NCBI GenBank assembly: GCA_964502525.1
Contig: CAZCXH010000021.1
Coordinates: forward strand, 1-43,646
Length of the DNA stretch: 43,646 nt
Source of the DNA: DATLYB01 sp964502525
GTDB lineage: Bacteria > Bacteroidota > Bacteroidia > Chitinophagales > CAIOSU01
Direction: 5' to 3'
Shown: in pieces, positions 14,623 through 24,700 of the stretch
Numbering within the stretch: the stretch's first letter is position 1
Layout of the letters: each line of letters starts with the position of its first letter
The notes under the pieces: model-generated
Database searches by the model: none
Seen by the model: the letters and a program-made list of their open reading frames with translations, nothing else
Told to the model about the DNA's origin: nothing
Program-made: the position numbers and the translations under genes

Positions 14623-15741
14623 ATGAAATTTGTAGTATCCAGCAGCGCCCTCCTGAAACAGTTGCAACTGATTGGCGGAGTAATCGGGACAAGCGCGGTG
14701 CTTCCTATCCTTGAAGATTTCCTATTCGACTTGAAAAACGGCAAGCTGACCTTATTCGCAACCGACCTTGAAACATCCATGTCAACCGTGGTTGACGTGG
14801 AATCAAAGGAGAAAGGAAAGGTGGCAATTCCCGCCAAAATCCTGCTTGACACGCTGAAAACTTTTTCCGAGCAGCCGCTCACCTTCAAGATTGATGACAA
14901 GACTTTCGCGGTTGAAGTTACATCTGATAATGGCAAATTCAAGCTGGCAGGGGAAAACGGTGATGAATTCCCTAAAATACCATCGGCCGATAATGTAACC
15001 GAAGTCAGCATTCCATCCAGCGCCCTGTCGAAAGCCGTGTCGAAAACGATGTTTGCCACGAGCAATGACGAGTTGCGACCTGCGATGACAGGCGTATTCT
15101 TTCAATTGGACGGACAGGGCACCACGTTTGTAGCTACTGATGCCCACAAGCTGGTGCGCTACAAGCGCAGCGATACCACAGCAGTGAAAACAGCCTCGTT
15201 CATCGTTCCGAAAAAGGCGCTTAACCTTCTGAAAACCGCGCTGCCTGCCGATGAAACGAAAGTCACCATCTCTTTCAACAGCTCCAATGCTTTCTTCAGC
15301 ATTGACAGCATCAACCTTATCTGCCGCCTTATTGACGCCAAATATCCCGACTACAACGCGGTGATACCGAAGGAAAGCACCAGCAAGCTGACAATCAACC
15401 GCAACAGCCTGCTCAACTCGATGCGCAGGATCGCCATCTATTCCAACAAAACCACCAACCAGGTGGTGATGAAGATCGCAGGCAGCGAATTGACCATGTC
15501 TGCCCAGGATCTGGATTTCTCCAACGAAGCGAGTGAGCGCCTGAGCTGCAACTACGAAGGCGCTGACCTGGAAATCGGCTTCAACGCCAAATTCTTAGTG
15601 GAGATGCTTGGCGTGCTCGAAAGCGAGGAAGTGGTTTTCGAGCTTTCAGGTACGTCCCGCGCAGGCATCCTGCTGCCGGGAGAAAAGGATAATGATGAAG
15701 ACCTGCTCATGCTCGTGATGCCGGTGATGCTGAATGCCTGA
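14623..15741 (+). CDS. dnaN: DNA polymerase III beta subunit (sliding clamp)
   Basis: DnaN forms the ring-shaped dimer that tethers DNA polymerase III to DNA. The 372 residues and three-domain layout match the family. Recognisable parts are MKFVVSSSALLKQLQLIGGVIG with LPILEDFLFD at the N-terminus, SSALSKAVSKTMFATSNDELRP opening the second domain, and the C-terminal EDLLMLVMPVMLNA end that forms part of the protein-binding cleft. It has its own promoter and is not beside dnaA, so this is not evidently an origin region. The stop lies 8 nt from the convergent PD-(D/E)XK-like gene. Confidence 0.97.
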   Translation: MKFVVSSSALLKQLQLIGGVIGTSAVLPILEDFLFDLKNGKLTLFATDLETSMSTVVDVESKEKGKVAIPAKILLDTLKTFSEQPLTFKIDDKTFAVEVTSDNGKFKLAGENGDEFPKIPSADNVTEVSIPSSALSKAVSKTMFATSNDELRPAMTGVFFQLDGQGTTFVATDAHKLVRYKRSDTTAVKTASFIVPKKALNLLKTALPADETKVTISFNSSNAFFSIDSINLICRLIDAKYPDYNAVIPKESTSKLTINRNSLLNSMRRIAIYSNKTTNQVVMKIAGSELTMSAQDLDFSNEASERLSCNYEGADLEIGFNAKFLVEMLGVLESEEVVFELSGTSRAGILLPGEKDNDEDLLMLVMPVMLNA

Positions 15742-15749
15742 GGACTTAC

Positions 15750-16496
15750 TTAAACTCTTGTCCAAATTCCTTTATCTGGGATTGACGGTGTGTATTTTTT
15801 CTTGCCTGTTTTCTGGGATTTGAAATTAAAATCATCTGATTGGAATAAGTATATGTTGGTATCAAGAGCCATCCCCCATTTTAAAACTTTAGTTTTCAGT
15901 GCCTTTCTATCTATCTTCTTTTTTTCAAACCAATAGTTCCAATAAGATTTGGTGCCGCAAACGATTAAACTTGGAAATTGATTCTTAGTAAATACTTCCC
16001 ATTTAAACTGTTTTCTGTTTTTATGATAGACATTGTACTTGTCAAGTAATGCGGAATTGAATTGGATAAACCCCCAGTAGGTTAGTAGTTGAATTGCGCC
16101 ATATTCAGGACTATTTTTTTGATTGGAAAATTTTAATTCACAAAGAGTAGGAATACCGCCTAATGTTCCAACCAAATCAACACAAAGACGTCTTGACTTT
16201 CGATTAAGCACAACAGGCAATTCTCCATCTATCCAATCAACAGATTCCAATCTAGATCCACTTTTAAAATCAAGTAATGTAATGTCTGACAAAAGCAATG
16301 CTCTTTGAAATGCCTTCTCCCCACAATCATCAATTTCAAACTTAATCTCACCAGGGTTGGTTGGGTATTCTCCAAAATTGGAAGAGTCCTCCAACTTTTC
16401 TTTAAATACGCTTACATCTCTATCTACTGCTGTCGTACTGTTAATAATCTCAATCAATTGCTTTTTATATTCCTCCTTTGTAACCAAGCTGCTCAT
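15750..16496 (-). CDS. Uncharacterised PD-(D/E)XK nuclease-like protein
   Basis: A 248-residue protein that I do not recognise as a named family. Its centre contains a pattern of the PD-(D/E)XK superfamily: Asp107 (LCVDLVGTLGG), then Glu120-Leu-Lys122 (TLCELKFSNQ), then Gln136 in GAIQLLTYW, like the QxxxY motif of RecB-type nucleases. An acidic helix (GEKAFQRALLLSD) precedes the core and could supply the first acidic residue. The ATG at 16496 is preferred over the in-frame TTG at 16523. It lies 29 nt after the beta-CASP gene, probably in one transcript. Both genes look AT-rich compared with dnaN and the PKD gene, suggesting an acquired module. A role in defence or nucleic-acid repair is only an inference. 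Confidence 0.6.
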   Translation of the reverse strand: MSSLVTKEEYKKQLIEIINSTTAVDRDVSVFKEKLEDSSNFGEYPTNPGEIKFEIDDCGEKAFQRALLLSDITLLDFKSGSRLESVDWIDGELPVVLNRKSRRLCVDLVGTLGGIPTLCELKFSNQKNSPEYGAIQLLTYWGFIQFNSALLDKYNVYHKNRKQFKWEVFTKNQFPSLIVCGTKSYWNYWFEKKKIDRKALKTKVLKWGMALDTNIYLFQSDDFNFKSQKTGKKKYTPSIPDKGIWTRV

Positions 16497-16525
16497 TTGC
16501 TTAGAATTTTTGTTCAAATGCAATT

Positions 16526-17773
16526 CTAAAATACATATTCTTCCCCATCCTCCCAGAGATTCACATTCATAATTCCTTCCTTCTCAAATTCCTTTTTAAA
16601 TGAAGCGGGAGAATTGGTATGAATCGGTACTATTTCCTTCGCATTAATCGCCTTTGCAAACTTTATCAAGTCGGCAACCCTTGCATGACCGCTGGTGTGA
16701 ATGGTTTGAAAGGAAATATCCTTATCGTTTTTTAGCTTGTTCAGAATATCCGTGCAATAATTTTTGTGTTCTTCCCGCAAATAACCTTCCCACTGGGAGT
16801 AGATGATATTTATCGTTCCCTGCCCTCTTAATTTGTTCACCAATTTTTCATTCGGACAACGGACAAAATATACATACCCGGCAGGACTATTGAAAACCGC
16901 GTTACCCGCTTTGTTACTCTTTATCCTGCCGCGGAACTTGTCATAGAAGCTGTCGCTTATTTTTCCCAACTGCCGCGGATGATCAAATACTTTTATTTCT
17001 TCCCATTCTATTGCCGGGGTTCCTTTTGATTTTTTCCGTACCACTTCCAGAACCCAAGCCGTGTAAACATCTATCACAAGATATTTCCGGCTTCTTTTGC
17101 AAGCCCTGAAAACAGAAACGAGCCTGTCAATATTCTGAGCAGCGCTGATTACAAAAGTCACGTTTCGCTGCTTTTTAATTATCGCGTAAATAGCCTCCTC
17201 CACCGAGTGTTCGGTTGAAAAAGAATGTTTTACCCGTTCAATCATTGTGCCTTCCATCAGCAGCAGGTCAATGCTTTGAGGAGGGTTTCCAATCAGCTTT
17301 TTAAAAACGATGTTTTTTCTGCCCGTTGCCCTGAAATCCCCGCTGTAAAATATTCTCTTACCATCCGCTTCAATCAGGAAGGCAAATGCCTCCGGAGAGG
17401 AGTGATCAACCAAAAAGGGTGTCACGTGAAAGGTTTCGGCAATGGTAAAATCCTGCCATGAACTTATTGTCTTGAAATTGCCTGCGGAGAGCGTTAACCC
17501 CCGGAAAATCTTTGTTGCATTGATTAAATCCAGCGACACTTGCCCGATATAAATAGGTACTTGTGTTTCGATTCTCTCCATCAACCCGAAGTGATCCTGA
17601 TGAGGATGGGAAACCAAAAGCGCGTCAACTTTATTGGTTACGTAATCAACGTTTGGATTCTTATCGCTGAGGGGCAGTCCCAGGTCCATCCAAAGAATTT
17701 TTCCATTGTCAGCGGTTAATTCAACGCAGGTTCCGCCAATCTCCTGAGTGCCTCTGTAAATTCTGATTTTCAT
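16526..17773 (-). CDS. Beta-CASP metallo-beta-lactamase-fold nuclease (RNase J-like)
   Basis: A 415-residue predicted zinc-dependent nuclease. Motif 2 is SHPHQDHFG (His56, His58, Asp60, His61). Later ligands are in VDHSSPEAFAF and FYSGDFRATG. Beta-CASP elements follow: LLMEGT (motif A), a C-terminal HTSGHARVADL (motif B) and EIVPIHTNSPASFKKEF (motif C). The GGTCVEL opening resembles RNase J, but it is shorter than RNase J (about 550 residues) and lacks its C-terminal domain, so it is a distinct branch. RNA is the more likely substrate. It is first in a two-gene unit with the PD-(D/E)XK-like gene. Unlike its housekeeping neighbours it is AT-rich and flanked upstream by a large inverted repeat. 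Confidence 0.82.
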   Translation of the reverse strand: MKIRIYRGTQEIGGTCVELTADNGKILWMDLGLPLSDKNPNVDYVTNKVDALLVSHPHQDHFGLMERIETQVPIYIGQVSLDLINATKIFRGLTLSAGNFKTISSWQDFTIAETFHVTPFLVDHSSPEAFAFLIEADGKRIFYSGDFRATGRKNIVFKKLIGNPPQSIDLLLMEGTMIERVKHSFSTEHSVEEAIYAIIKKQRNVTFVISAAQNIDRLVSVFRACKRSRKYLVIDVYTAWVLEVVRKKSKGTPAIEWEEIKVFDHPRQLGKISDSFYDKFRGRIKSNKAGNAVFNSPAGYVYFVRCPNEKLVNKLRGQGTINIIYSQWEGYLREEHKNYCTDILNKLKNDKDISFQTIHTSGHARVADLIKFAKAINAKEIVPIHTNSPASFKKEFEKEGIMNVNLWEDGEEYVF

Positions 17774-17947
17774 TTCAACAGCAATCTGAAACTCGCAAGA
17801 TGTATTAACGAATGTACATAAATTGGGGTGTTTCTAAAGTGTTTGGGATATTTCCTGCCAATAGAATGAACGTTAAACCGCAGTTTTGCGACAACCCCGG
17901 TTTTAAACTATACTGGGAACTGGATAAAAACGTACATTTTTTGAAGC

Positions 17948-18026
17948 AGTTTACGGTTTACATGTTTACGGTTTACTGCTCGGTAAAACTAACAACCGTA
18001 AACGTGTAAACCGGAAACCGTAAACT
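17948..18026. repeat. Intergenic GTTTACGG-family nested inverted repeat
   Basis: The outer arms AGTTTACGGTTT (17948-17959) and AAACCGTAAACT (18015-18026) pair over 12 bp. The inner arms GTTTACGGTT (17964-17973) and AACCGTAAAC (17994-18003) pair over 10 bp around a loop of about 20 nt. It is the second GTTTACGG-family copy in the window. It occupies most of the divergent 315-nt gap between the beta-CASP and PKD genes; the remainder shows no gene. Confidence 0.8.
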
Positions 18027-18088
18027 ACTTATTGTCGGAATTTATCCCGTGTTAAGTATAATTGCGTCTTCTTCAAAATTCAGTTTCC

Positions 18089-19942
18089 ATGCGTTTAATA
18101 ATTCCTGTCGCTTCTGTGCTGTTATGCTGCATATTTGCCAACGCCCAAATCACCATCACCTCGGCTGACATGCCGGCCGTTGGCGACTCTTTTCCGGTAC
18201 GGAGGGACACCATGCCTTCGGGCTTCAGCGTTGGGCAGGCGGGAGCCAACCGCACCTGGGATTTCAGCGCCCTCCAGCCCGATGTGCTGGACACCACCCA
18301 TGCCGTTGCACCTTCCTCCACTCCGTATGCCGCTGACTTTCCGAATGCCAACCTTGCGCTCACCAATGATTTTTCAGGATACCTGTTCTACCGGAATACC
18401 GCTGCGGCACTGAAAGCCGAAGGTTTTGCCAACGTTGATCCTAACCTTGGCGTGGTGTCCGTGAATTTCAATCCTATTCCCGATCAATACAGGTTTCCGG
18501 CAACTTACCTCACCAGGTTTTCCGGCAACACAGGATTTCAGGAAGCCAAACCCTATGCACAGTTGCCGGCTAATATTCAATCGCAAATTGATGCGGCAAT
18601 GGCGAGTTGCATTAATCCCAATGCGACCGTGACTCAGGTGAGAGTTACTTTCACTTCAACTTACAAAGACACTATTGACGCCTGGGGAAAGGTGATAACA
18701 CCGCTTGGCGAATATGACGCGCTCAGGCGCAAACGCATTGAAAATACGCATACGGTCATTGAAGCGGAAACGAACTGCTTGTTCATTACGCAGTGGTTTC
18801 CTCTCGTTGATACAACAGGGACCTCTACTGAACATTCGTGGCTCTCATCCATTACCAAACTTCCGCTGATACAATTAGGTTATAATGACACCCGCAGCAT
18901 CACTTCGGTAACTTATTCCGCAACACCGCCTCCGCCTGTGGCCGGGTTTACGTGGAGCAACACCACCGGAGGCTTGGTGAATTTCACTAATACTTCACAT
19001 AACAGCCCGGCAACTTTCCAATGGGATTTCGGTGACGGCAATTCTTCCGCGTTGCAAAATCCAACCAATAATTATGCTGCAAATGGGAGCTACTATGTCT
19101 GCCTCACCGTCACCAACTCAAGCGGCAGCAACACTTTTTGTGATTCGGTGCATGTAACCGGAATAGGCGTCAACCAACCGCCCGTTGCAGCACGCGATTC
19201 CGCCTACGTCATTTCGCCCAATGCCGTGCAGATTGACGCGCTCGGCAATGACTATGATCCCGATGACGACAGTGTGGTTTACGTGATTTTCGCCAGCGCG
19301 CTCAATGGCAACGTGACACGCTTGCTGAACGGTTTGTTCGAATACACTCCCAATGCCGGCTTCATCGGTATTGACAGTTTTGAGTACATCATTCGTGATG
19401 ACGGCAGCCCGAGCCTGCGCGATACGGGCGCTGTCGTGATCCGGGTGGACGGCTTGCCCACAGCGAGCTTTGTTTACAGCACAAACGGGCTTAACGTTCA
19501 GTTTGAAAGCACCTCAACGAATTATGACGATCTTGCATGGGATTTCGGTGATGGAGCTTTCGACACCAGCAGTATCGTGGCGCATACTTACGCAAACGGT
19601 ACCACATATACCGTGTGCCTCACCGCCACCAATGGCGTAGGCTCGGACGACACATGCCGCACGGTTGACCTGAGGGGCGTGGGCATCGGAGAAACCGGGA
19701 ACAACGGCATCAGGCTATATCCCAATCCTGCCGCGCATGAGGTGCGGGTGAACACCGGCAGTCTGTCAATAGAAAAGGCGGAAGTGATGAGTGCAGAAGG
19801 GAGAACCATGCCGGTGAAAGCCGTTCCAGATATTATGGGTGAATTAACTCTGAATATCAGCATCCTGCCCCGCGGATTTTACATCTGCAGGCTGACGGGA
19901 AATGATGGCAGCATCGTTGCGGCAAAACTGGTGAAAGAGTGA
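18089..19942 (+). CDS. Secreted PKD-domain protein with T9SS sorting domain
   Basis: A 617-residue exported protein, probably displayed on the cell surface or released. The ATG at 18089 begins a signal peptide (MRLIIPVASVLLCCIFANAQ); the frame opens at a TTG nine codons earlier. Residues 20-280 form a domain I do not recognise, present in many Bacteroidota secreted proteins. A PKD domain follows (WDFGDGNSSALQNP near 310), then a cadherin-like Ig domain (NQPPVAARDSAY, LGNDYDPDDDSV), then a second PKD domain (WDFGDGAFDTSS). The C-terminus (NGIRLYPNPAAHEVRV to AAKLVKE) is a type A T9SS sorting domain. No catalytic site is visible; adhesion is a plausible but unproven role. Confidence 0.85.
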   Translation: MRLIIPVASVLLCCIFANAQITITSADMPAVGDSFPVRRDTMPSGFSVGQAGANRTWDFSALQPDVLDTTHAVAPSSTPYAADFPNANLALTNDFSGYLFYRNTAAALKAEGFANVDPNLGVVSVNFNPIPDQYRFPATYLTRFSGNTGFQEAKPYAQLPANIQSQIDAAMASCINPNATVTQVRVTFTSTYKDTIDAWGKVITPLGEYDALRRKRIENTHTVIEAETNCLFITQWFPLVDTTGTSTEHSWLSSITKLPLIQLGYNDTRSITSVTYSATPPPPVAGFTWSNTTGGLVNFTNTSHNSPATFQWDFGDGNSSALQNPTNNYAANGSYYVCLTVTNSSGSNTFCDSVHVTGIGVNQPPVAARDSAYVISPNAVQIDALGNDYDPDDDSVVYVIFASALNGNVTRLLNGLFEYTPNAGFIGIDSFEYIIRDDGSPSLRDTGAVVIRVDGLPTASFVYSTNGLNVQFESTSTNYDDLAWDFGDGAFDTSSIVAHTYANGTTYTVCLTATNGVGSDDTCRTVDLRGVGIGETGNNGIRLYPNPAAHEVRVNTGSLSIEKAEVMSAEGRTMPVKAVPDIMGELTLNISILPRGFYICRLTGNDGSIVAAKLVKE

Positions 19943-20039
19943 GTTTCAGCGGGATACCCGGCAGAAGGTGAGGTATCTATTCCGACACAGGAGGTAAACT
20001 GATAAATGAATTATTTTTTACCAATTTATTATCTCGCAT

Positions 20040-20849
20040 CTATCCTCCAAATTTTTCCATCCGCGAGTCAATCCACTCCACCGAATTTGCGGGCAATGTC
20101 CTGATGAGCGAATTGGATTCAGGGCGCTTGAAATTGTCGTAATTCATGTAGAAGGAACAGTCGTCAACGCGATAAACCTCAATTTCCGCAGCCCCTTCAG
20201 GAATGCAGAAGTGGATGATTTCAGCTGCCTTCGGAACGATTGACAGGTTGATGGCGGGGCGTATGGATGCCGTTCTGTTCGGTGGCGAATAATGCAAAAG
20301 GGCGTGGTCATATATCACCGCTTCGCCCGCCTTCATAGGAAGGAGTTTGCCCCACCGTTTCACCCAATCCTTATCATGCTCATAGCTGCTTTGCTGAATG
20401 CGCGGTCCGCGGATGATGTTCATCACCTTGTGAGAGCCTTCAATCACCCCGAGGCAGCCGTTCTCCTCAGTGGTATCAACCAGCGGAATCCAGACGGCAA
20501 CACTGCGGAACAGGTTTTCATCCACATACGCCCAGTCGGCATGCAGGGGCATGAAATAATCGCTGCCGGGATTCTTAATCATGAAGTTGGCGAATGCCGG
20601 GCGGTAGTCTGCCAGCAGCGGTTCCACCTTTGGAAAAACTATTTCCGTGATGGCATCATGCACTTCCCGCTTATAATGCTTGTCGGTGCTGAAATGCGAG
20701 GTGTGGAAGGGCGTCTGGTATTGTCCGGAATGACGGTTGAAATGCTGAAGCAGTTTTTCAATATCTGTTTCATCAAGAAGGGGTAGGGTAATATAACCCG
20801 GTTCAGAAAATGATTGCTGGATAAGCGGATTCTTAAAAACAGGAGCCAT
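20040..20849 (-). CDS. Phytanoyl-CoA dioxygenase (PhyH) family protein
   Basis: A 269-residue Fe(II)/2-oxoglutarate-dependent oxygenase of the PhyH family. Iron ligands are visible as His103 and Asp105 (PLHADWAYVD) and a distal histidine in DHALLHYSPPN (His182 or His186). The 2-oxoglutarate-binding arginine is probably Arg197 in RTASIRPAINLS. The start is set at the ATG at 20849 because the upstream in-frame extension to 20963 is encoded by a hairpin repeat (20871-20959). Families of this kind hydroxylate small molecules, including amino acids and lipids; no substrate can be assigned. It is a single gene, convergent with the PKD gene. Confidence 0.83.
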   Translation of the reverse strand: MAPVFKNPLIQQSFSEPGYITLPLLDETDIEKLLQHFNRHSGQYQTPFHTSHFSTDKHYKREVHDAITEIVFPKVEPLLADYRPAFANFMIKNPGSDYFMPLHADWAYVDENLFRSVAVWIPLVDTTEENGCLGVIEGSHKVMNIIRGPRIQQSSYEHDKDWVKRWGKLLPMKAGEAVIYDHALLHYSPPNRTASIRPAINLSIVPKAAEIIHFCIPEGAAEIEVYRVDDCSFYMNYDNFKRPESNSLIRTLPANSVEWIDSRMEKFGG

Positions 20850-20870
20850 CTTGAAATAAAAATTACTCAA

Positions 20871-20959
20871 GGGTAGTTCTAAAAATTGCTCTTTTATTGC
20901 CTCACCCCTTCCCTCTCCAGAAGGAGAGGGAGTAAGTGGTAGAATTTTTAGAACTGCCC
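20871..20959. repeat. MITE-like inverted-repeat element
   Basis: Terminal inverted repeats of 17 bp (GGGTAGTTCTAAAAATT at 20871-20887 and its complement at 20943-20959, one mismatch) enclose a hairpin CCCTCTCC-AGAA-GGAGAGGG (20911-20930). The 89-nt unit has no coding capacity. Part of it (20899-20918) recurs as a lone copy at 1480-1499. It lies just upstream of the phyH start and creates a false N-terminal extension in that frame. Confidence 0.75.
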
Positions 20960-21134
20960 TCAATAAAGCACAGTTCTGTACAATTTTGAATTTAAAATTG
21001 CGTCATTTTGCAGAAAGGCAAATGGTAAAAATTAGAAAAATTATCGAAAGAACCGCCATGCCTCATTGTCCACATTACTGCATTTATTCTGATTTCCCGT
21101 TAGCTTTGCTGAGCAAAAAAATTCCTTAATCTGA

Positions 21135-21142
21135 TACATTTG
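21135..21142 (+). promoter_or_regulatory. -7 promoter element upstream of ruvA-sprA
   Basis: TACATTTG matches TAnnTTTG, 65 nt before the ruvA ATG. A TTTG at 21105-21108 is a possible -33, but the 26-nt spacer is longer than usual. The rest of 20960-21207 shows nothing else. Confidence 0.45.
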
Positions 21143-21207
21143 TGGGAAAGATAAAAAAATAGAGTGACTCTCGCACCTCGTCCCCCGTCTCCCGCCCCTA
21201 TCGCCCT

Positions 21208-21792
21208 ATGATCGGATACATCAAAGGCACCCTTGCATATAAATCGCCCGCATTTGTTTTGCTGGAGTGCGGTGGCGTTGGCTATCAGATTTTTATCAGC
21301 CTCAATACATTTTCAAAAATTCAACATTCGGTGCAATGCCAGTTGTTCACCTACCTCCACGTCACCGAGTCAGCGCATACGCTCTATGGTTTTGCCGATG
21401 ATCTGGAAAAAGCCATGTTCACCCACCTCATCTCTGTTTCGGGCATCGGGCCCTCCACCGCGCGGGTAGCGCTGTCGTCACTGTCGCCAGAGGAGTTGCA
21501 GAAAGCCATCGTGCATGAAGACGAAAGGACGATACAGGGCATCAAGGGCATCGGGCCCAAGTCGGCAAAGCGCATGATACTCGAGCTGAAAGACAAGCTG
21601 GGCAAGGGAATTGACGTCACAAAAATTCCGGGAGGCAAAGACAATACATATCGCAGCGAGGCGTTATCGGCACTGGTCGCATTGGGCTTCAACAAAGCCC
21701 ATGCTGAGAAGGCTGTTGACGATCTGCTCCGCTCCGGGAACAACTTCGCTGGGGTTGAAGACTTGATTAAAAAAGCTCTCAAACACTTGTAG
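21208..21792 (+). CDS. ruvA: Holliday junction branch migration protein RuvA
   Basis: RuvA binds four-way DNA junctions and loads the RuvB motor. The 194-residue protein has the N-terminal OB fold (MIGYIKGTLAYKSPAFVLLECGGVGYQI), two helix-hairpin-helix motifs (FTHLISVSGIGPSTARVALS and IQGIKGIGPKSAKRMILELKD) and a C-terminal RuvB-binding helix bundle (SEALSALVALGFNKAHAEKAV). It directly precedes sprA with 3 nt between stop and start, as in other Bacteroidota where ruvA and sprA are neighbours. ruvB and ruvC are not in the window. Confidence 0.97.
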   Translation: MIGYIKGTLAYKSPAFVLLECGGVGYQIFISLNTFSKIQHSVQCQLFTYLHVTESAHTLYGFADDLEKAMFTHLISVSGIGPSTARVALSSLSPEELQKAIVHEDERTIQGIKGIGPKSAKRMILELKDKLGKGIDVTKIPGGKDNTYRSEALSALVALGFNKAHAEKAVDDLLRSGNNFAGVEDLIKKALKHL

Positions 21793-21795
21793 AAT

Positions 21796-24700
21796 TTGCT
21801 GCGTTCCAACCGAACCCTCCTGCTGTTTACAGGCGCCTGTGTCGCCCTCGCCCTGCTGCCCGGGCTTGCGGAGATAAACGGGATGCGCGGGTTGGAGCCT
21901 CCCGTTGCTCCTAATGACTCCATCAAAAAATCAGATCTTCCTTATCCGCTGAAAGACCGCCAGGGCGATTTCATAACAGATGACCAGCCGAACTCCTTCC
22001 TGCTGGATGATCCGAAACAGATAGAAAAAAAGGTGGAATATGACCCGGAAACCGACCAGTATATCCTGACGGAAACGCTTGACGGCAGGAACGTCAAGCC
22101 GCCAACCTATCTCACATTTGAAGAATACCGTGAATATGAAAGGGAGCGTGCCCAGCGGGAATACTGGGAAGAAAGGGCAAAGTCAATCTCACTGGTCGAA
22201 CAAAAGGGGGTTGTTCCTCCGCTCTACGTTACCAAGAAACGGTTTGGCGACATTTTTGGCGGCAACACCATTGACATCAAGCCGGCAGGGAATATTGACC
22301 TCACCTTTGGCGGCAATGTTCAGAAAATTGACAATCCTATTCTGACTGAAAACCAGCGCAAGAATGGCGGCTTCGATTTCGACATGAACATCAACCTGAG
22401 CGTGGTCGGCAAGATCGGTGACAAGGTGAAGATCAACATGAATTACAATACAGGCGCCACCTTCGATTTCGAAAACCAAATCAAGCTCAACTACGAAGGA
22501 GAAGAAGACGACATCATCAAGCTGATTGAGGCGGGTAATGTGGCTTTTCCGCTGCCCACCACGCTCATCAGCGGCTCACAGAGCCTGTTCGGACTGAAGA
22601 CGAAGCTGCAATTCGGAAGGCTCACCATCACCAGCGTCTATTCGCAGCAGAAATCAAAGCTTGAAACGGTGACCATTGACAAAGGAGCAATGACCTCTGA
22701 ATTTGAAGTGTATGCCGACCAGTATGATGAAAACAGGCACTTTTTTCTCGGGCAGTATTTCAGGGAGGGCGACACAGCCAAAAACGGCACCGGTGGATTC
22801 AACAAGGCTCTTTCAAATCTCCCTAACCTCAACACGCAGGTGGAGATAACGCGCATCGAAGTGTGGATCACCAACCGCACAGGGGCTACTGAAAACGCCC
22901 GCGATATTGTCGGATTCATGGATCTGGGTGAAAGCCAGATGATATACAATACAGCCTCCATACAGCCAACGCCCGGCAGGCAGATTTTTCCGGCTAATGA
23001 AGCCAACACCTTGTACGCGGGCGTCCTCGGTAAAGAACCCGCAGTGCGAAAGATTGACCGGGTAGAAGACGAATTGCAATCACTGGGTTTGCAGGCAGGG
23101 CAGGATTACGAAAAGACTTACGCCCGCAAGCTGAATCTCACAGAATTTTCTTTTAATCCGCAACTCGGCTTCCTGTCTTTGAACCAGGCGCTGTATAATG
23201 ACGAGGTGCTTGGCGTGGCTTACGAATACAAGCTGAATGGCAATGTGTACCGCGTGGGAGAATTTGCGGAAGCCGTGACGCAGGAGTTGGACACTGCTGC
23301 CGGTTCCGTAGCTACTTCTCAAATCCTCTTCCTGAAATTGCTTAAAGGGACGTCAGCGCGTCCGAAACTTCCAATCTGGAACCTGATGATGAAAAATATC
23401 TATCCGCTTGGGGCATTCCAGGTAAACCAGGAAGATTTTAAACTTAATGTTCTTTATCAGGACCCTGGCGGTGGACCGAAACGCTACATTCCTTCTGACA
23501 GCCCGGTAAACGACTATGATGGGGAGCATGAAACTTTTAGAGATGTTCCCTTGATTCGCCTTCTCGGTTTAGACTGGCTTAACTCCCGGATGGATCCGCA
23601 GCCTGACGGGGTTTTCGACTTTGTGCCGGGCATTACTATCACCCCTCAAAACGGAAGAATCCTCTTCCCGGTGCTCGAACCGTTCGGAGCGGATCTGAGA
23701 GCGCTTTTCCCGGATGCTATCGAGGCCAACAAATATGTATATGATCAGCTCTATGATTCCACTAAAGTTATCGCGCAGCAGTTTCCGCAGTTCAATCGGT
23801 TTCTTTTAGAGGGCACTTATAAATCTGATGTTTCCAACGTAATCTCTTTGGGAGCGTTCAATGTTCCCCCGGGGTCGGTGAAGGTAATGGCGGGCGGGCA
23901 GCTTTTGGTCGAAGGACAGGACTATACCGTTGACAATTCGCTCGGCAGGGTGACCATCATCAACGAAGGCGTGCTTAATTCCGGTGTTCCCATCAACGTG
24001 TCTTATGAGAACAATGCGCTTTTCGGCTTTCAGACCAAAACCATGTTCGGAACGCGCCTCGATTACAAGGTGAACGACAAATTCAGTTGGGGAGGAACAT
24101 TGCTTCACTTGCGCGAGCGCCCGTTCACTGAAAAAGTGAACATCGGTGAAGACCCCATCAAAAACATGCAGTTGGGGCTGGATGCCAACTACAATACTGA
24201 ATCTCAATTCCTCACCTGGCTGGTTGACAAACTGCCGCTGTATGAAACCAAAGAGGCTTCGAGTTTTTCCCTTTCCGGAGAAATGGCTCACCTGAAACCC
24301 GGTCACCAGCGCGCCATCGGAAAAGACGGAACGGTTTACATTGATGACTTCGAGGGAACGACCAGCAGCTACCAGATGAATTACCCTGTCACCAGTTGGG
24401 TGCTTTCGAGTACGCCAAAGAATGCTCTTGGAAAAGGTGGCGATCTCTTGTTTCCGGAAGCCTCATTATCCGACAGCCTCATATACGGATTTAACCGGGC
24501 AAGGCTCACCTGGTATAGCATTGACCCTCTGTTCACGCGGAATAACAGCGCCACTCCTTCCCACATTGAAAATAATGACAAGGAGCAGTTGAATGCATAT
24601 ACGCGTGAAATCCAGGTGACGGAGGTATTTCCCAACAAATCACAACCTTATGACTTCCAAACAAACCTGCTCACCTTCGACTTGTCTTATTACCCGAAGC

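Noticed and set aside
20850..20963. N-terminal extension of the PhyH-family protein
   Set aside because: It is encoded by the MITE-like repeat; the ATG at 20849 gives a normal family start.
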